From NCBI RefSeq assembly GCF_024623785.1, contig NZ_JANKBZ010000014.1, forward strand, positions 186,001-250,000: a stretch of DNA of 64,000 bases, written 5' to 3'. The notes beneath the pieces are model-generated. The model was not told the origin of the DNA, did no database searches, and saw only the letters and a list, made by a program, of their open reading frames with translations. Numbering within the stretch: the first letter of the stretch is position 1; the number at the start of each line of letters is the position of its first letter. Positions 52,031 to 60,130 of the stretch are shown here, one piece after another. The position numbers were made by a program, and so were the translations under genes. Source of the stretch: Archangium lipolyticum. GTDB taxonomy: Bacteria > Myxococcota > Myxococcia > Myxococcales > Myxococcaceae.

Positions 52031-55000
52031 TCACGGATCCAACACCAGGTCTCCCGAGGCCGGGAGTTGGACCGGGCGTACGACTGGCGGCTCCGCTGAC
52101 TCCATGTGGAAGTGTCCCCACACCACTGTGTAGCGCCCCGGCGGCAGCCCCTGCAGGGTTACTCGATCTCCTGTCGGCTGGTAGAGGAGTTGGCCGTAGC
52201 TGGCCCGCATCAGCTCCCTCGGCGGGTTGCCCACCGCTCCCAGGTCCCCGGCCACCACCCACAGCGCCTTGCCCCGCTCGGGCTTGAGTTGCACCGTCAG
52301 CGACGCCGACCCCGGCGCCGGTCCGAAGTCCAGCCGCTGCTCCCCTCCTGACACCCGCACCACCAGCGCTGGCTCTCCGGAGAACTCGCGCGCCGCGCCC
52401 AGCGCGAAGCGGTAGTTGCCCGGCGGCACGTCCACGCTGTAGCGCCCGTCCGGCCCCGTGACGATGCTGATGGGCTCGCCCCGGTCCGCGTTCACTCCCT
52501 CCAGTTGGAAGCCCGCCGCCGGCGTCCCGTTCGGCAGGTACACCGCTCCGTGGATCCGCGTGGCCGGCTTCAGCACCAGCTCCACCGGCGCCATTCCCTC
52601 GCTCGACGCCTGCGCCGATGCACTCAACCGCCCCTTGCGCGCCGATACGGTGAACTTCGCCACGAAGGACGGACCCGGCAGCGTGAAGCGCCCGTCCGGC
52701 CCCGTCATCACCGACTCCTCACACGCATCACACCCCACCACCGCGTCCGCCACCGGCCCGCCACCCTCCTCCCGCACCAGTCCCGTCACGGACGGCGCCC
52801 GCTCCAACACCAGGTCGCCCAGGTCCGGCTGCACCGGCTTGTCCACCATCAACGGCTCGAAGCCCGGCGCCTCCACCGCCACGATGACCCGGTCTCCCGC
52901 CGTGGGCAGTGCCAGCTCGAAACGTCCGTCCGCGCTCGTCACGTCGTGCTCATCCAGCCGGTAGCGCTTCACCGGCGAGCCGTCCTCGGCCACCACCCGG
53001 CCACGGAACGTCGTCCGCGCCTCCAGCACCACCCGCACCGGATCGCCCCCGGCCGTGGTCTGTTGGTGCTCCCGCTGGTCGTATCCCGGGTGCCGAGCCT
53101 CCACCAGGTAGGGACGTCCGGGCTTCAGCGCGCGCACCTCGAAGCGCCCCTGGGCATCCGCCGTCACCGGCTCGGCCGTGCGCGGCAGCACCGCCACCGA
53201 GGCTCCCGCCACCGGAGCGCCCCGCGTGTCCACCACCTCGCCGCGGATTGACGCCCCGGGCGCGAGCGACACCGTCTCCTTCTGTGTCTGCCCATCCACC
53301 ACCGTCACCTTCCGCGGCTCCGAGGCCAGGTAGTCCCGGTGCGTGGCCACCATCAAGTACGTCCCCTCCGGCAGCCCGCGCATGGGCACCATGCCATCCG
53401 GCCCGGAGGAGCTGTCGCTGCGGAAGACGCCCTCGGTGTCCAACCACAACAGCACGTCCGCCCCCTCCACCCGGCGCCCCTCCGACATCACCGTCACCTC
53501 GAGCGCCGCCCGGGGCTCCAGCCCCAGCCTCACGCCCTCGGCCGGAGCCGTCACCTTCACCTGCCCGCCACCCCACTCGGAGTGGTGCGCGTGCAGCTCG
53601 TACAGGCCTGGCGTGGGCACCGCCGCCGTGAAGTGGCCGTCCGCGTCCGCCAGCACCGTGTCGCCCGTGGGCTGCACCAGCACCGACACGTTGGGCGCGG
53701 GCCGGTCGTACTGGTCCAGCACCTGCCCGGAGATCATCGTGGCCCGAGCCAGCTCCAGCTCCAGCTCCGTCTCGCCCGGCTTCACCTTCGCCGGCAGCTG
53801 CGCGTCCTTGAAGCCCTTCGCGCGGCCCTCCAGCACGTAGTCCCCCACGGCCACCGGGCCGAACTGCACCAGCTCGCCCGTGGAGGGCTTCTGCGACTGC
53901 AGGGCCTGGCCCCGCGTGGAGCGCAGCACCAGCTCCGGCGAGGGCACCGGTTGCCCCGCCTCGTCCACCACGGTGACGAGCAGCGTGCCCGCCTCCTCCA
54001 ACTCGAGCGTCACCTGCGTGAGGCGCTCGCTCAGCGTGAGGGTGCGCGGCGTGGCGCCCAGCTTCCCGGCCTCGGCCGTCACCACCAGCTCGTCCGGGTA
54101 CAGGCCCTCGAAGCGCGCCACTCCGCTCTCGGCGCGAGCCTCCCGCGCCAGGTGGTCCGCCTTCAGCCGCACCGTGGCCGCCATGGGCGCCCCATTCCGG
54201 GTGACGCGCACCTCCAGCGTCCGCGAGGGCTCCAGCCGCAGCCGCACCGGCTGGGGTCCCGCCTCCACCTGCGACTCCACCGCCGGGAGGAAGCCGGGCG
54301 CGGTGGCCAGCACGTAGAAGGGCCCCTCGCCCAGCCCGGACAGGGTGAAGGAGCCACCCGGCCCCGCCACCGCCTCGGACTGTAGGGGCACCTTGCGCGA
54401 CACCGCGTGCACGCGAGCCCCCGGCAGCGGCCGGCCCGCGTCGTCCACCACCTGCCCGACGATGCTCCGCAGCGGAGGCAGGTACAGGTCCACCGGCTCG
54501 CCCGGGGCCGCGCGCTCACGCATGGCCGCGCCGAAGCCCTCCGCCCGGGCCCACACGGAGAAGGACACTCCGGCCAGGTGCTCGAAGCGGAAGCGCCCCT
54601 GCGCGTCCGTGCGCGCGGTGGCCTTCGGTTGGAGGAAACCCCGCGCCTGCTCGAAGAAGGCCAGCGCGTGCAGGCCGCTCTCCCGGGCCTCACAGGCCAG
54701 CAGCGCCTGCCCGCACTCGTCACAGCGCACCGAGGTGAGCGTCTTCTGCGCGCTCGCGGCGAGGAAGACCTCCGCCCCCGCCACGGGCCTGCCGGCGGAG
54801 TCCAGCACCCGCCCGGTGAGGGTGAGACCCTCGGCGGTACCGGAGGACACCTCCACCGACTCGAACTCGGGGAGAGCACGCACCGCGGACGCATCCACGG
54901 CGGAGACCGACAGCGGAGGTGGCGTGCCCCGAGGCCACAGCACCGCCACCGCCACGACGACCAGGGCGGATGCCGCCCCTATGACGAGCCATTTGCGCAT
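52031..55000 (-). CDS. membrane-anchored protein with carboxypeptidase-regulatory-like repeats
   Basis: This 989-residue protein starts with a basic residue pair and a membrane segment (WLVIGAASALVVVAVAVLW) and has a ~65-residue linker. The rest is at least nine Ig-like/CarboxypepD_reg repeats of ~85-95 residues with the pattern L-G-R-V-L-D-S-A-G-R-P-V-A-G-A, DAQGRFRFEHLAG and GPDGRYSVDVPPG. Two CDxC motifs (CDECGQALLACEA and CDACEESV) may bind metal. It probably spans the periplasm or is surface-exposed and works as an adhesive or structural rod. No catalytic domain is seen. Confidence 0.82.
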   Translation of the reverse strand: MRKWLVIGAASALVVVAVAVLWPRGTPPPLSVSAVDASAVRALPEFESVEVSSGTAEGLTLTGRVLDSAGRPVAGAEVFLAASAQKTLTSVRCDECGQALLACEARESGLHALAFFEQARGFLQPKATARTDAQGRFRFEHLAGVSFSVWARAEGFGAAMRERAAPGEPVDLYLPPLRSIVGQVVDDAGRPLPGARVHAVSRKVPLQSEAVAGPGGSFTLSGLGEGPFYVLATAPGFLPAVESQVEAGPQPVRLRLEPSRTLEVRVTRNGAPMAATVRLKADHLAREARAESGVARFEGLYPDELVVTAEAGKLGATPRTLTLSERLTQVTLELEEAGTLLVTVVDEAGQPVPSPELVLRSTRGQALQSQKPSTGELVQFGPVAVGDYVLEGRAKGFKDAQLPAKVKPGETELELELARATMISGQVLDQYDRPAPNVSVLVQPTGDTVLADADGHFTAAVPTPGLYELHAHHSEWGGGQVKVTAPAEGVRLGLEPRAALEVTVMSEGRRVEGADVLLWLDTEGVFRSDSSSGPDGMVPMRGLPEGTYLMVATHRDYLASEPRKVTVVDGQTQKETVSLAPGASIRGEVVDTRGAPVAGASVAVLPRTAEPVTADAQGRFEVRALKPGRPYLVEARHPGYDQREHQQTTAGGDPVRVVLEARTTFRGRVVAEDGSPVKRYRLDEHDVTSADGRFELALPTAGDRVIVAVEAPGFEPLMVDKPVQPDLGDLVLERAPSVTGLVREEGGGPVADAVVGCDACEESVMTGPDGRFTLPGPSFVAKFTVSARKGRLSASAQASSEGMAPVELVLKPATRIHGAVYLPNGTPAAGFQLEGVNADRGEPISIVTGPDGRYSVDVPPGNYRFALGAAREFSGEPALVVRVSGGEQRLDFGPAPGSASLTVQLKPERGKALWVVAGDLGAVGNPPRELMRASYGQLLYQPTGDRVTLQGLPPGRYTVVWGHFHMESAEPPVVRPVQLPASGDLVLDP

Positions 55001-55105
55001 CGGACGGAGCGGGACGTTACCCCCGCGACCGGCCTGCCAACCGACATTCTTGGCCGTTCATTCCACCAAGTCGTCCGCCCGACGTCTTCCGGGCGGACGG
55101 AAGGC

Positions 55106-56377
55106 TCACTCCTCGGCGAAAGGCTGGATGGCCTGCGCCACCGCCAGCTCCTGCCGGGCCTCGCTCAGCTCCGAGTTGGTGGCCCGCAGCCGGTCCGACA
55201 GCACCTGGACGAAGCTCCAGAGCATCTTCACCGCCAGGATGGACTCCCGTTTCATGAGTCCCATCAGATCCGAGCGTGAGATGACCATGGTGCGCGTGGG
55301 CTCGACCGCCCGCACGGTGGCCGAGCGGGGGGCGTTGTCGATGAGGCCCATCTCGCCGAAGTGCCCGCCGGGCCGCAGCTCGGCGATCTCCACCCCGCTC
55401 TTCTCGATGACCACCCGGCCGCGGATGACCACGAAGAGCTCCTCGCCTGGCTGGCCCTCCACGACGATCTCCCTGCCCGCCGGGAAGGTGCGCGTGGTGG
55501 CGATGGACAGCACCGCCGTCTGCTCCTTGTAGGTGAGGTGGCGGAAGAGCGGAATCTTGCGCAGCGCCTCCATGCGGCTCTGCGCCTCGGAGGTCTCCGC
55601 CTCCACCGTCCCCTCGCCGGAGACCTTCACCACCACCGCGGTGATGTTGTCCTTGCCTCCGCGCTCGTTGGCGAGGTCCACGAACTTCTTGGGCAGCTCC
55701 GGCGGCGCCATGCCCTGGACGAGCGGGAGCACCTCGTCGTCGTCCAGATAGCCGTGCAGGCCGTCCGAGCACAGCAGGAAGAGGTCGCCCGGGAAGAGGT
55801 CGACGATGAGGGTGTCGACCTGGACGGACTCCTGGATGCCCACCGCGCGGGTGATCACGTTGCGGTACTGCGAGGTGGCGGCCTGATCCTTGGTGATGGT
55901 GCCGGCCTTGAGCTGGGCGGCCACCAGGGTGTGATCCTCGGTGAGCCGGTGGCACTGGCCGTGGCGGACCAGGTAGACGCGGCTGTCACCCACGTGGCCG
56001 ATGACGCCCTTGTTGCCGCTGACGGCCAGGCACACGAAGGTGGTGCCCATGCCGCGCTTGCTCGGATCCGACAGGGCCATGCGGAAGATGTCCGCGCAGG
56101 CGCGCTGGATGGCCACCTCCATCAGGGCCTGGGCCGCGTTGCGGCTGTCCTGGCTGGGGTTGGTGCTCAGGTCCTTGAGCAGGTGCCGGTTGGAGGCCAT
56201 GTGCTGGCGCACGACCTCGGTGGCTCGGGCGCTGGCCACCTCTCCGGCCGCATGGCCTCCCATACCGTCGGCCACGATGAACAGGCCGAGCGAGGCGTCC
56301 ACGAGCATCGAGTCTTCATTGTGCTGCCGCTTCCGGCCTACGTCGGTCAGGCCGAACGCCTCTGTCGTCAATGGCAC
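55106..56377 (-). CDS. PP2C-type Ser/Thr phosphatase fused to a cyclic-nucleotide-binding domain
   Basis: Residues ~5-245 hold a PP2C phosphatase: KRQHNEDSML, VADGMGGHAAGEVAS (metal-binding Asp-Gly), RGMGTTFVCL, GHVGDSRVYL, LLCSDGLHGYL and GGKDNITAVV. A linker leads to a cNMP-binding domain (~275-400) with FPAGREIVVEGQPGEELFVVI, LRPGGHFGEMGLIDNAPRSATVRA, where G-E-M and R-S-A-T match the phosphate-binding cassette. The fusion would let a cyclic nucleotide control dephosphorylation of targets of Ser/Thr kinases, which are abundant in myxobacteria. The FHA gene lies 69 bases upstream on the same strand. Confidence 0.92.
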   Translation of the reverse strand: MPLTTEAFGLTDVGRKRQHNEDSMLVDASLGLFIVADGMGGHAAGEVASARATEVVRQHMASNRHLLKDLSTNPSQDSRNAAQALMEVAIQRACADIFRMALSDPSKRGMGTTFVCLAVSGNKGVIGHVGDSRVYLVRHGQCHRLTEDHTLVAAQLKAGTITKDQAATSQYRNVITRAVGIQESVQVDTLIVDLFPGDLFLLCSDGLHGYLDDDEVLPLVQGMAPPELPKKFVDLANERGGKDNITAVVVKVSGEGTVEAETSEAQSRMEALRKIPLFRHLTYKEQTAVLSIATTRTFPAGREIVVEGQPGEELFVVIRGRVVIEKSGVEIAELRPGGHFGEMGLIDNAPRSATVRAVEPTRTMVISRSDLMGLMKRESILAVKMLWSFVQVLSDRLRATNSELSEARQELAVAQAIQPFAEE

Positions 56378-56446
56378 CGCGAACGCTCCCTGTTCCCTGA
56401 GAGGGGTGAATCACACGTTACGAAGCCCGTGGAAGGGCTGACAAGA

Positions 56447-56965
56447 TCACGGCCCCAGCCGCCGCGCGAGCACCTTGGTGAAGCCGCTCGCCAGGTAGAA
56501 GGTGACCTCTACCTGGCCGAAGCGCAGGCGGGTTCCGTCCGCCAACGGGGACGGTCGCCGGGGGGTCAACCGCACCCCGCCCACGAAGGAGCCGTTCTTC
56601 GAGCCCGCGTCCGTGAGGACGAAACGGCCATCGGGCTCGCGCTGGAACCACGCGTGGAAGCGCGACACGGTGCCATCGTCGAGCACCACGTCGTTGTTCC
56701 CCGTCCGCCCCACGGTGATGCCGCGGCCGAACGCGTTCTCTTGATTCTTGATGACGGGGAAGACGATGGACTCGCCCACCCCCAACATCGGCGTGGACAC
56801 GTTGGTGAGCGTGCGGAAGTGGTGATGCTCCTCGTCCTCGTCAGCGGGCCCCTGCGCCAGGACCGGCATGGGCGAGAACACGAGCAACGCCGGCGGCAGC
56901 GCACGCTCGTACTCCGCCCGCTCGCGCTGGAAGCGGCTGATGTGGAGGCTGAGAAGCTCGACCAT
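56447..56965 (-). CDS. FHA-domain protein
   Basis: The 172-residue protein has an N-terminal helical region with a short hydrophobic patch and then an FHA domain: GRTGNNDVVLDDGTVSRFHAWF (the GR-x-x-x-xD and S-R-x-H elements) and TDAGSKNGSFVGGVRL (N-G motif) that binds phosphothreonine peptides. It is probably co-transcribed with the PP2C-cNMP phosphatase, so the pair may read and erase the same phosphosites. Confidence 0.9.
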   Translation of the reverse strand: MVELLSLHISRFQRERAEYERALPPALLVFSPMPVLAQGPADEDEEHHHFRTLTNVSTPMLGVGESIVFPVIKNQENAFGRGITVGRTGNNDVVLDDGTVSRFHAWFQREPDGRFVLTDAGSKNGSFVGGVRLTPRRPSPLADGTRLRFGQVEVTFYLASGFTKVLARRLGP

Positions 56966-57011
56966 TCGGTACGCACTTCACCCCACCCGGGGGGTCGGGG
57001 TCCAGAGGCGC

Positions 57012-57629
57012 CTAGCGCCAGTCCGCGTACAGCCCGACTTGGGGACCGCCCGTATAAGGACGGGCCAGGCTCGTCCGCCTGTAGTTGTAGATGTCACCAT
57101 AACCTACCGCCACGCCCAGGGAGACAGGACCGAAGCGGTAGCCTATCTGCGCACGACCATCCAGCAGCCCCACGAAGTAGGACTCCCGCGCCTTGGAGCC
57201 CCCGCTGAAGCGAGCACCGTACCAGGCGGGGCCGGTGCCCAGTTGGAAGCCCCACTCCAGGCCGGACGAGCTCCGGCTGCGGTACCCCACGCCCAGCACC
57301 AGCGAGTAGAGCTGGAGCGACGTCATGGGAACGGAGGAGCCCTCGACGACGGTGTCCGGCTTGACCGCGGCGAAGGCGGCCATGGGCTCGATGAGCAGGG
57401 CGAGCACATCCCTGTAGCCCTGGTAGAACACCAGCTCCCACTGCACGCGCACCTCGGGGAGGACGGCCAGCTGCTCCTCGTGCTCGCGGAGATAGGTGCC
57501 CAGGAAGGCACTCCGGGGCAGCCAGGGCGGAGTGGACGACGCCGACGGGGATGGACTCCGCGTCTGGGCCGAGGCGGACACGGACAGACACAGAGTGAAC
57601 AGGAGCCACGGGAGGAAGCGACGATTCAT
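57012..57629 (-). CDS. outer-membrane-type exported protein, unknown function
   Basis: The 205-residue product has a signal peptide (FLPWLLFTLCLSVSASAQ). The mature chain has repeated aromatic, alternating strands (LYSLVLGVGYRSRSSSGLEW, RAQIGYRFGPVSLGVAVGYG) ending in QVGLYADWR. Such strands and a C-terminal aromatic residue pair suggest a small beta-barrel or barrel-associated protein. No known family. It lies upstream of the FHA gene on the same strand, with a 46-base gap. Confidence 0.65.
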   Translation of the reverse strand: MNRRFLPWLLFTLCLSVSASAQTRSPSPSASSTPPWLPRSAFLGTYLREHEEQLAVLPEVRVQWELVFYQGYRDVLALLIEPMAAFAAVKPDTVVEGSSVPMTSLQLYSLVLGVGYRSRSSSGLEWGFQLGTGPAWYGARFSGGSKARESYFVGLLDGRAQIGYRFGPVSLGVAVGYGDIYNYRRTSLARPYTGGPQVGLYADWR

Positions 57630-57751
57630 GACGATTCCTTACCTCGCCACCGGTGGGGGTCTGTCAAGCGCTTGTCAACGAAGTCTCCCGTTGGCTATAG
57701 CACCCCTCCCCCCCACGCTGTACGTGAGGGCTCAAGGAGTCAGCTCCCACC

Positions 57752-57964
57752 ATGCCCAGTGCGTCAGTGCGTACAGGCAACACCCGGAAGCGTCCCGCGA
57801 AGATCGACGCGTTGGTCCGAGAGGCGGCCGCAGCCGCCACGGGCCTGTTGGATCAGAGCGAGCGCGTTCTGGTCGTCTACGACGAGGGAGGGGCAACCCT
57901 CTATTACGAGTCGGACGACGCGGAGGATGGAATAGGCCGCCGCAAGTTGCCTCGCGCATCCTGA
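57752..57964 (+). CDS. small protein, unknown function
   Basis: A 70-residue protein with a helical first half (IDALVREAAAAATGLL) and a strand-rich acidic second half (VLVVYDEGGATLYYESDDAED). The compact, balanced composition supports a real gene. A stem-loop follows 7 bases after its stop. No homologue recognised. Confidence 0.5.
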   Translation: MPSASVRTGNTRKRPAKIDALVREAAAAATGLLDQSERVLVVYDEGGATLYYESDDAEDGIGRRKLPRAS

Positions 57965-57970
57965 AGTGAA

Positions 57971-57991
57971 GCGGCGCACCGGCTGCGCCGC
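57971..57991 (+). terminator. hairpin after the 70-residue protein gene
   Basis: GCGGCGCA (57971-57978) and TGCGCCGC (57984-57991) form a perfect 8-bp stem with a 5-nt loop, 7 bases after the stop codon. No T-tract follows, so termination efficiency is uncertain. Confidence 0.5.
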
Positions 57992-58355
57992 CCGGAGCCC
58001 TGGACCGTACGTCTCCGGCATGTTCCGTCTCAGCCGGTGCCCACCCCGAGCCCCCGCTCGGTCTTGCCGAGAAGCGCCGCCACGGGGAGCGGCGCGTCGG
58101 CCCTCCGCCAGCCCTCCTCCAACCCGGGCAGCGGAATCTCCTCGAAGCTCCGGACCCGGCCCTCGAGGCCCCGTTCGCCGAGGACACCTTTTCCGCCACA
58201 CCGGATCCGCCATGCCGCGTGCTTCCCTGGGACTAGGGAGGTGCGGAGCGGTGTTTCCCTCCCCGAAGCGTCCGAGTACGAGCCCGGGACACCTGCTCCT
58301 GTACGAGGCGAACCGCCCGTGGAGCATCCAGGCTCGCATCGGCTCACCTATCCTC
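57992..58355. other. intergenic upstream of the tRNA, no supported gene
   Basis: A minus-strand stretch at about 58030-58240 reads RVRSFEEIPLPGLEEGWRRA and then PLPVAALLGKTERGLGVGTG, which looks protein-like but has no clear start or family. It may be the 3' remnant of an old gene. Confidence 0.3.
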
Positions 58356-58384
58356 TTGCAGTGGGACGCCGGTACCGCTATGAG
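58356..58384 (+). promoter_or_regulatory. sigma-70-type promoter of the tRNA gene
   Basis: TTGCAG (58356-58361) and TATGAG (58379-58384) are spaced by exactly 17 bases, and the -10 element ends 14 bases before the tRNA 5' end. Spacing and position are those expected of a housekeeping tRNA promoter. Confidence 0.65.
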
Positions 58385-58398
58385 AGGGCGCACTTTTT

Positions 58399-58472
58399 GG
58401 CCAGGTAGCTCACCTGGTTAGAGCGGCGGTCTCATAATCCGCAGGTAGTCGGTTCAAGTCCGACCCTGGCCA
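58399..58472 (+). tRNA. tRNA with CAU anticodon, probably elongator tRNA-Met
   Basis: The acceptor stem GGCCAGG pairs with CCTGGCC. The D arm GCTC-GAGC encloses a GG-containing loop, the anticodon loop is CTCATAA (CAU), and the T arm GTCGG-TTCAAGT-CCGAC is perfect. CCA is not encoded. The loop resembles elongator Met tRNAs; a lysidine-type Ile tRNA cannot be excluded. D-loop position 15 is C and variable-loop position 48 is A, so the usual Levitt pair is not formed. Its 3' end is the attachment site of the island that follows. Confidence 0.9.
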
Positions 58473-58478
58473 AGGCCC
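58439..58478 (+). repeat. attachment-type 40-bp direct repeat, left copy (tRNA 3' end)
   Basis: These 40 bases, from the 3' side of the anticodon stem to six bases past the tRNA end, recur without mismatch at 63283-63322 in the same orientation. This is the usual footprint of a tyrosine-recombinase att site in a tRNA gene. Confidence 0.88.
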
Positions 58479-58507
58479 CGGAGTCACTTTCCCAAGTGAT
58501 TCCGGGG
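58476..58507 (+). terminator. tRNA terminator (left)
   Basis: A 14-bp stem (58476-58489 with 58494-58507, one G-T pair) and 4-nt loop is followed by TTTTCTTTT. Its first three bases lie inside the 40-bp repeat, while the rest belongs to the island side. Confidence 0.88.
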
Positions 58508-58714
58508 TTTTCTTTTGCCCCCAGTGTCCGGACGAGTTCGGAGCCGTTCGCCCGATTTGGTACCTATTTGGTACCAAGGGTTGAGCCTGCGCGCCCCTAC
58601 GGTGCCACAGGACGGACGATGCACGCAGCCTGACGCTCGCCCCCGTTCTCCTGCGGCTCCACGCCGGTGGAGGCCTTTGCGCCCCCCGGCCTTTTTTGGC
58701 CTTGAGGAGCGCAC
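58484..58714 (-). pseudogene. possible tail of a tyrosine recombinase
   Basis: The minus-strand frame ends at 58484, next to the att repeat, with WYQIGTKSGERLRTRPDTGG near its C-terminus. Integrase genes that end at a tRNA att site often finish in such short, non-conserved basic tails. No catalytic R-H-R-Y residues are present in or near this frame, so only the tail could remain. The call is weak. Confidence 0.25.
58555..58575. repeat. tandem ATTTGGTACC repeat near the left att site
   Basis: ATTTGGTACC occurs twice with an 11-base period (58555-58564 and 58566-58575). One-turn spacing and a position ~80-100 bases inside the island fit integrase or excisionase arm-type sites, but this is a guess. 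Confidence 0.35.
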
Positions 58715-58747
58715 AGCAGCCCAGCCCGGAGCTACCGCCGCTCCGTA

Positions 58748-59995
58748 CTACGCCACGGGCATCCTTCTGAGACGCGACAGGTGCTCCTCGCCGCTCGCCA
58801 CGAAGCGCCGTGCCAGTTCGGCCTGGCCCTCCGCGCCATGCTCCAGCAGGTACGCCAACTCCGAAGGCAGCAGCGCCTTGGCGGTGACGAGCTTCACCTC
58901 CCCATACGGGGTGGAGAAGTGACTCGGCAGCGTGCGTGACGCCACGCCCAGCAGCACGGCCGCCCTACCCTCCTCGGTGACGAGAGACTTGGGCAGGCCC
59001 TTCCCCGACACCTCCATGGAAAAAAGGCCCGCCGTCACCCCCTCGCGTACATGCTCGTGCTCGGCGACTTCATCCGCCACACGGTCCAGCAGCATCAGGG
59101 GCCACCCCTTCGAGATGTCCTTCACGGCCGCGTCCACTTCCAGGGCGAGCTCCAGGCCAAAGCCCACGGAGGGCTCCAGGCGCTCGATGAACGGGTCCGA
59201 GAGCCCGTGCGTGACAAGCAGCGTACGTCCTGCCTCGCGACGGATGACGCGCCAGAGCTGCCGGTGGCCCGGCCATGAGCCGCTCATGGCGATGGGCATG
59301 AAGACCTCCTTGTCCAGCGACCCCAGGGTGCGCCAGGCCGTTTCACGAGCGGTGGCCGCCGTTTCCAGCAGCTCGCGGCTCTTCCGGTCCCGCGCTCGCT
59401 CCTCCGCATTGATGGTGCTCTGGCCGGTCACCTCTTGGAACTTCGTCCCCGTGGCCCCCATGCGCTCCAGTGCGTCCTTGATGGTCTCGGACACAACGAT
59501 GGCCAACTCCCAGCCCCAGGTGCGGAACACCCTGGCATTGCCCACTTTCGAGGGGTCGATGCGCATTCCGATGACGGACCGATACTGTCCGAGCTTTTCT
59601 GGTTGCCCATCCTCCAGTTTCCAGTAGCGCACCTCGTCGGAAGCCTCGTCGTCGATGCACTTCACGACGCGTGTGATGTTCAGGAGGACATAGGGTTCGG
59701 TCTGCCCGTCCACGTCCACCGGAATGAGCTGCACATCGTCGGGAGCCAGCTCGGAGAACACGGCTGCCACGCTGGCACGGACCACGGGGATGGGAGCACC
59801 AGCCAACAGGGAGAAGTCCAGCGACCTACCGGGGACGTAGAGGGGGATCCGAATTCTTCCTTCGACGTGAGCAGACTCGCCTCGTGCGAGCAGCCAGGTC
59901 CGGAGCGCCTGTCCCCGCTGATCCACGGGATCATCCAACTCCCAGCGGCCCGGGATATGGAGATCGTCCAACAGCCTGAAATACCGCTTCGCCAT
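58748..59995 (-). CDS. Imm11-SUFU fusion immunity protein
   Basis: Residues 1-~200 match the Imm11/DUF1629 family of myxobacterial immunity proteins: KRYFRLLDDLHIPGRWELDD, GRIRIPLYVPGRSLDFSLLA, ELAPDDVQLIPVDVDGQTEP and RVFRTWGWELAIVVSE. After a helical linker, residues ~225-415 resemble a suppressor-of-fused (SUFU) domain: LVTHGLSDPF, ELALEVDAAVKDI and LVTAKALLPSELAYLLEHGA. SUFU-type domains are themselves immunity modules for nuclease toxins. The gene follows the AHH toxin by 135 bases on the same strand, the normal toxin-then-immunity order. A two-domain immunity protein could guard against more than one toxin. Confidence 0.82.
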   Translation of the reverse strand: MAKRYFRLLDDLHIPGRWELDDPVDQRGQALRTWLLARGESAHVEGRIRIPLYVPGRSLDFSLLAGAPIPVVRASVAAVFSELAPDDVQLIPVDVDGQTEPYVLLNITRVVKCIDDEASDEVRYWKLEDGQPEKLGQYRSVIGMRIDPSKVGNARVFRTWGWELAIVVSETIKDALERMGATGTKFQEVTGQSTINAEERARDRKSRELLETAATARETAWRTLGSLDKEVFMPIAMSGSWPGHRQLWRVIRREAGRTLLVTHGLSDPFIERLEPSVGFGLELALEVDAAVKDISKGWPLMLLDRVADEVAEHEHVREGVTAGLFSMEVSGKGLPKSLVTEEGRAAVLLGVASRTLPSHFSTPYGEVKLVTAKALLPSELAYLLEHGAEGQAELARRFVASGEEHLSRLRRMPVA

Positions 59996-60130
59996 GAAGG
60001 GCTCCTAGAGCACCGACCGGTTTGATAGAAACCTCAATAATTCCAGCCGTTTGCAATGACATACACAGTGTCGGTATCGCGCCAAGTGACTGTTTTCCTT
60101 GAGGAAAGGTCCATCAAACCATTCGGCGTT
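59996..60130. other. gap between toxin and immunity genes
   Basis: This is a 135-base AT-richer spacer, longer than in the SUKH pair. It may hold a separate promoter, so immunity can be kept on when the toxin gene is silent. No clear hairpin was found. Confidence 0.35.
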
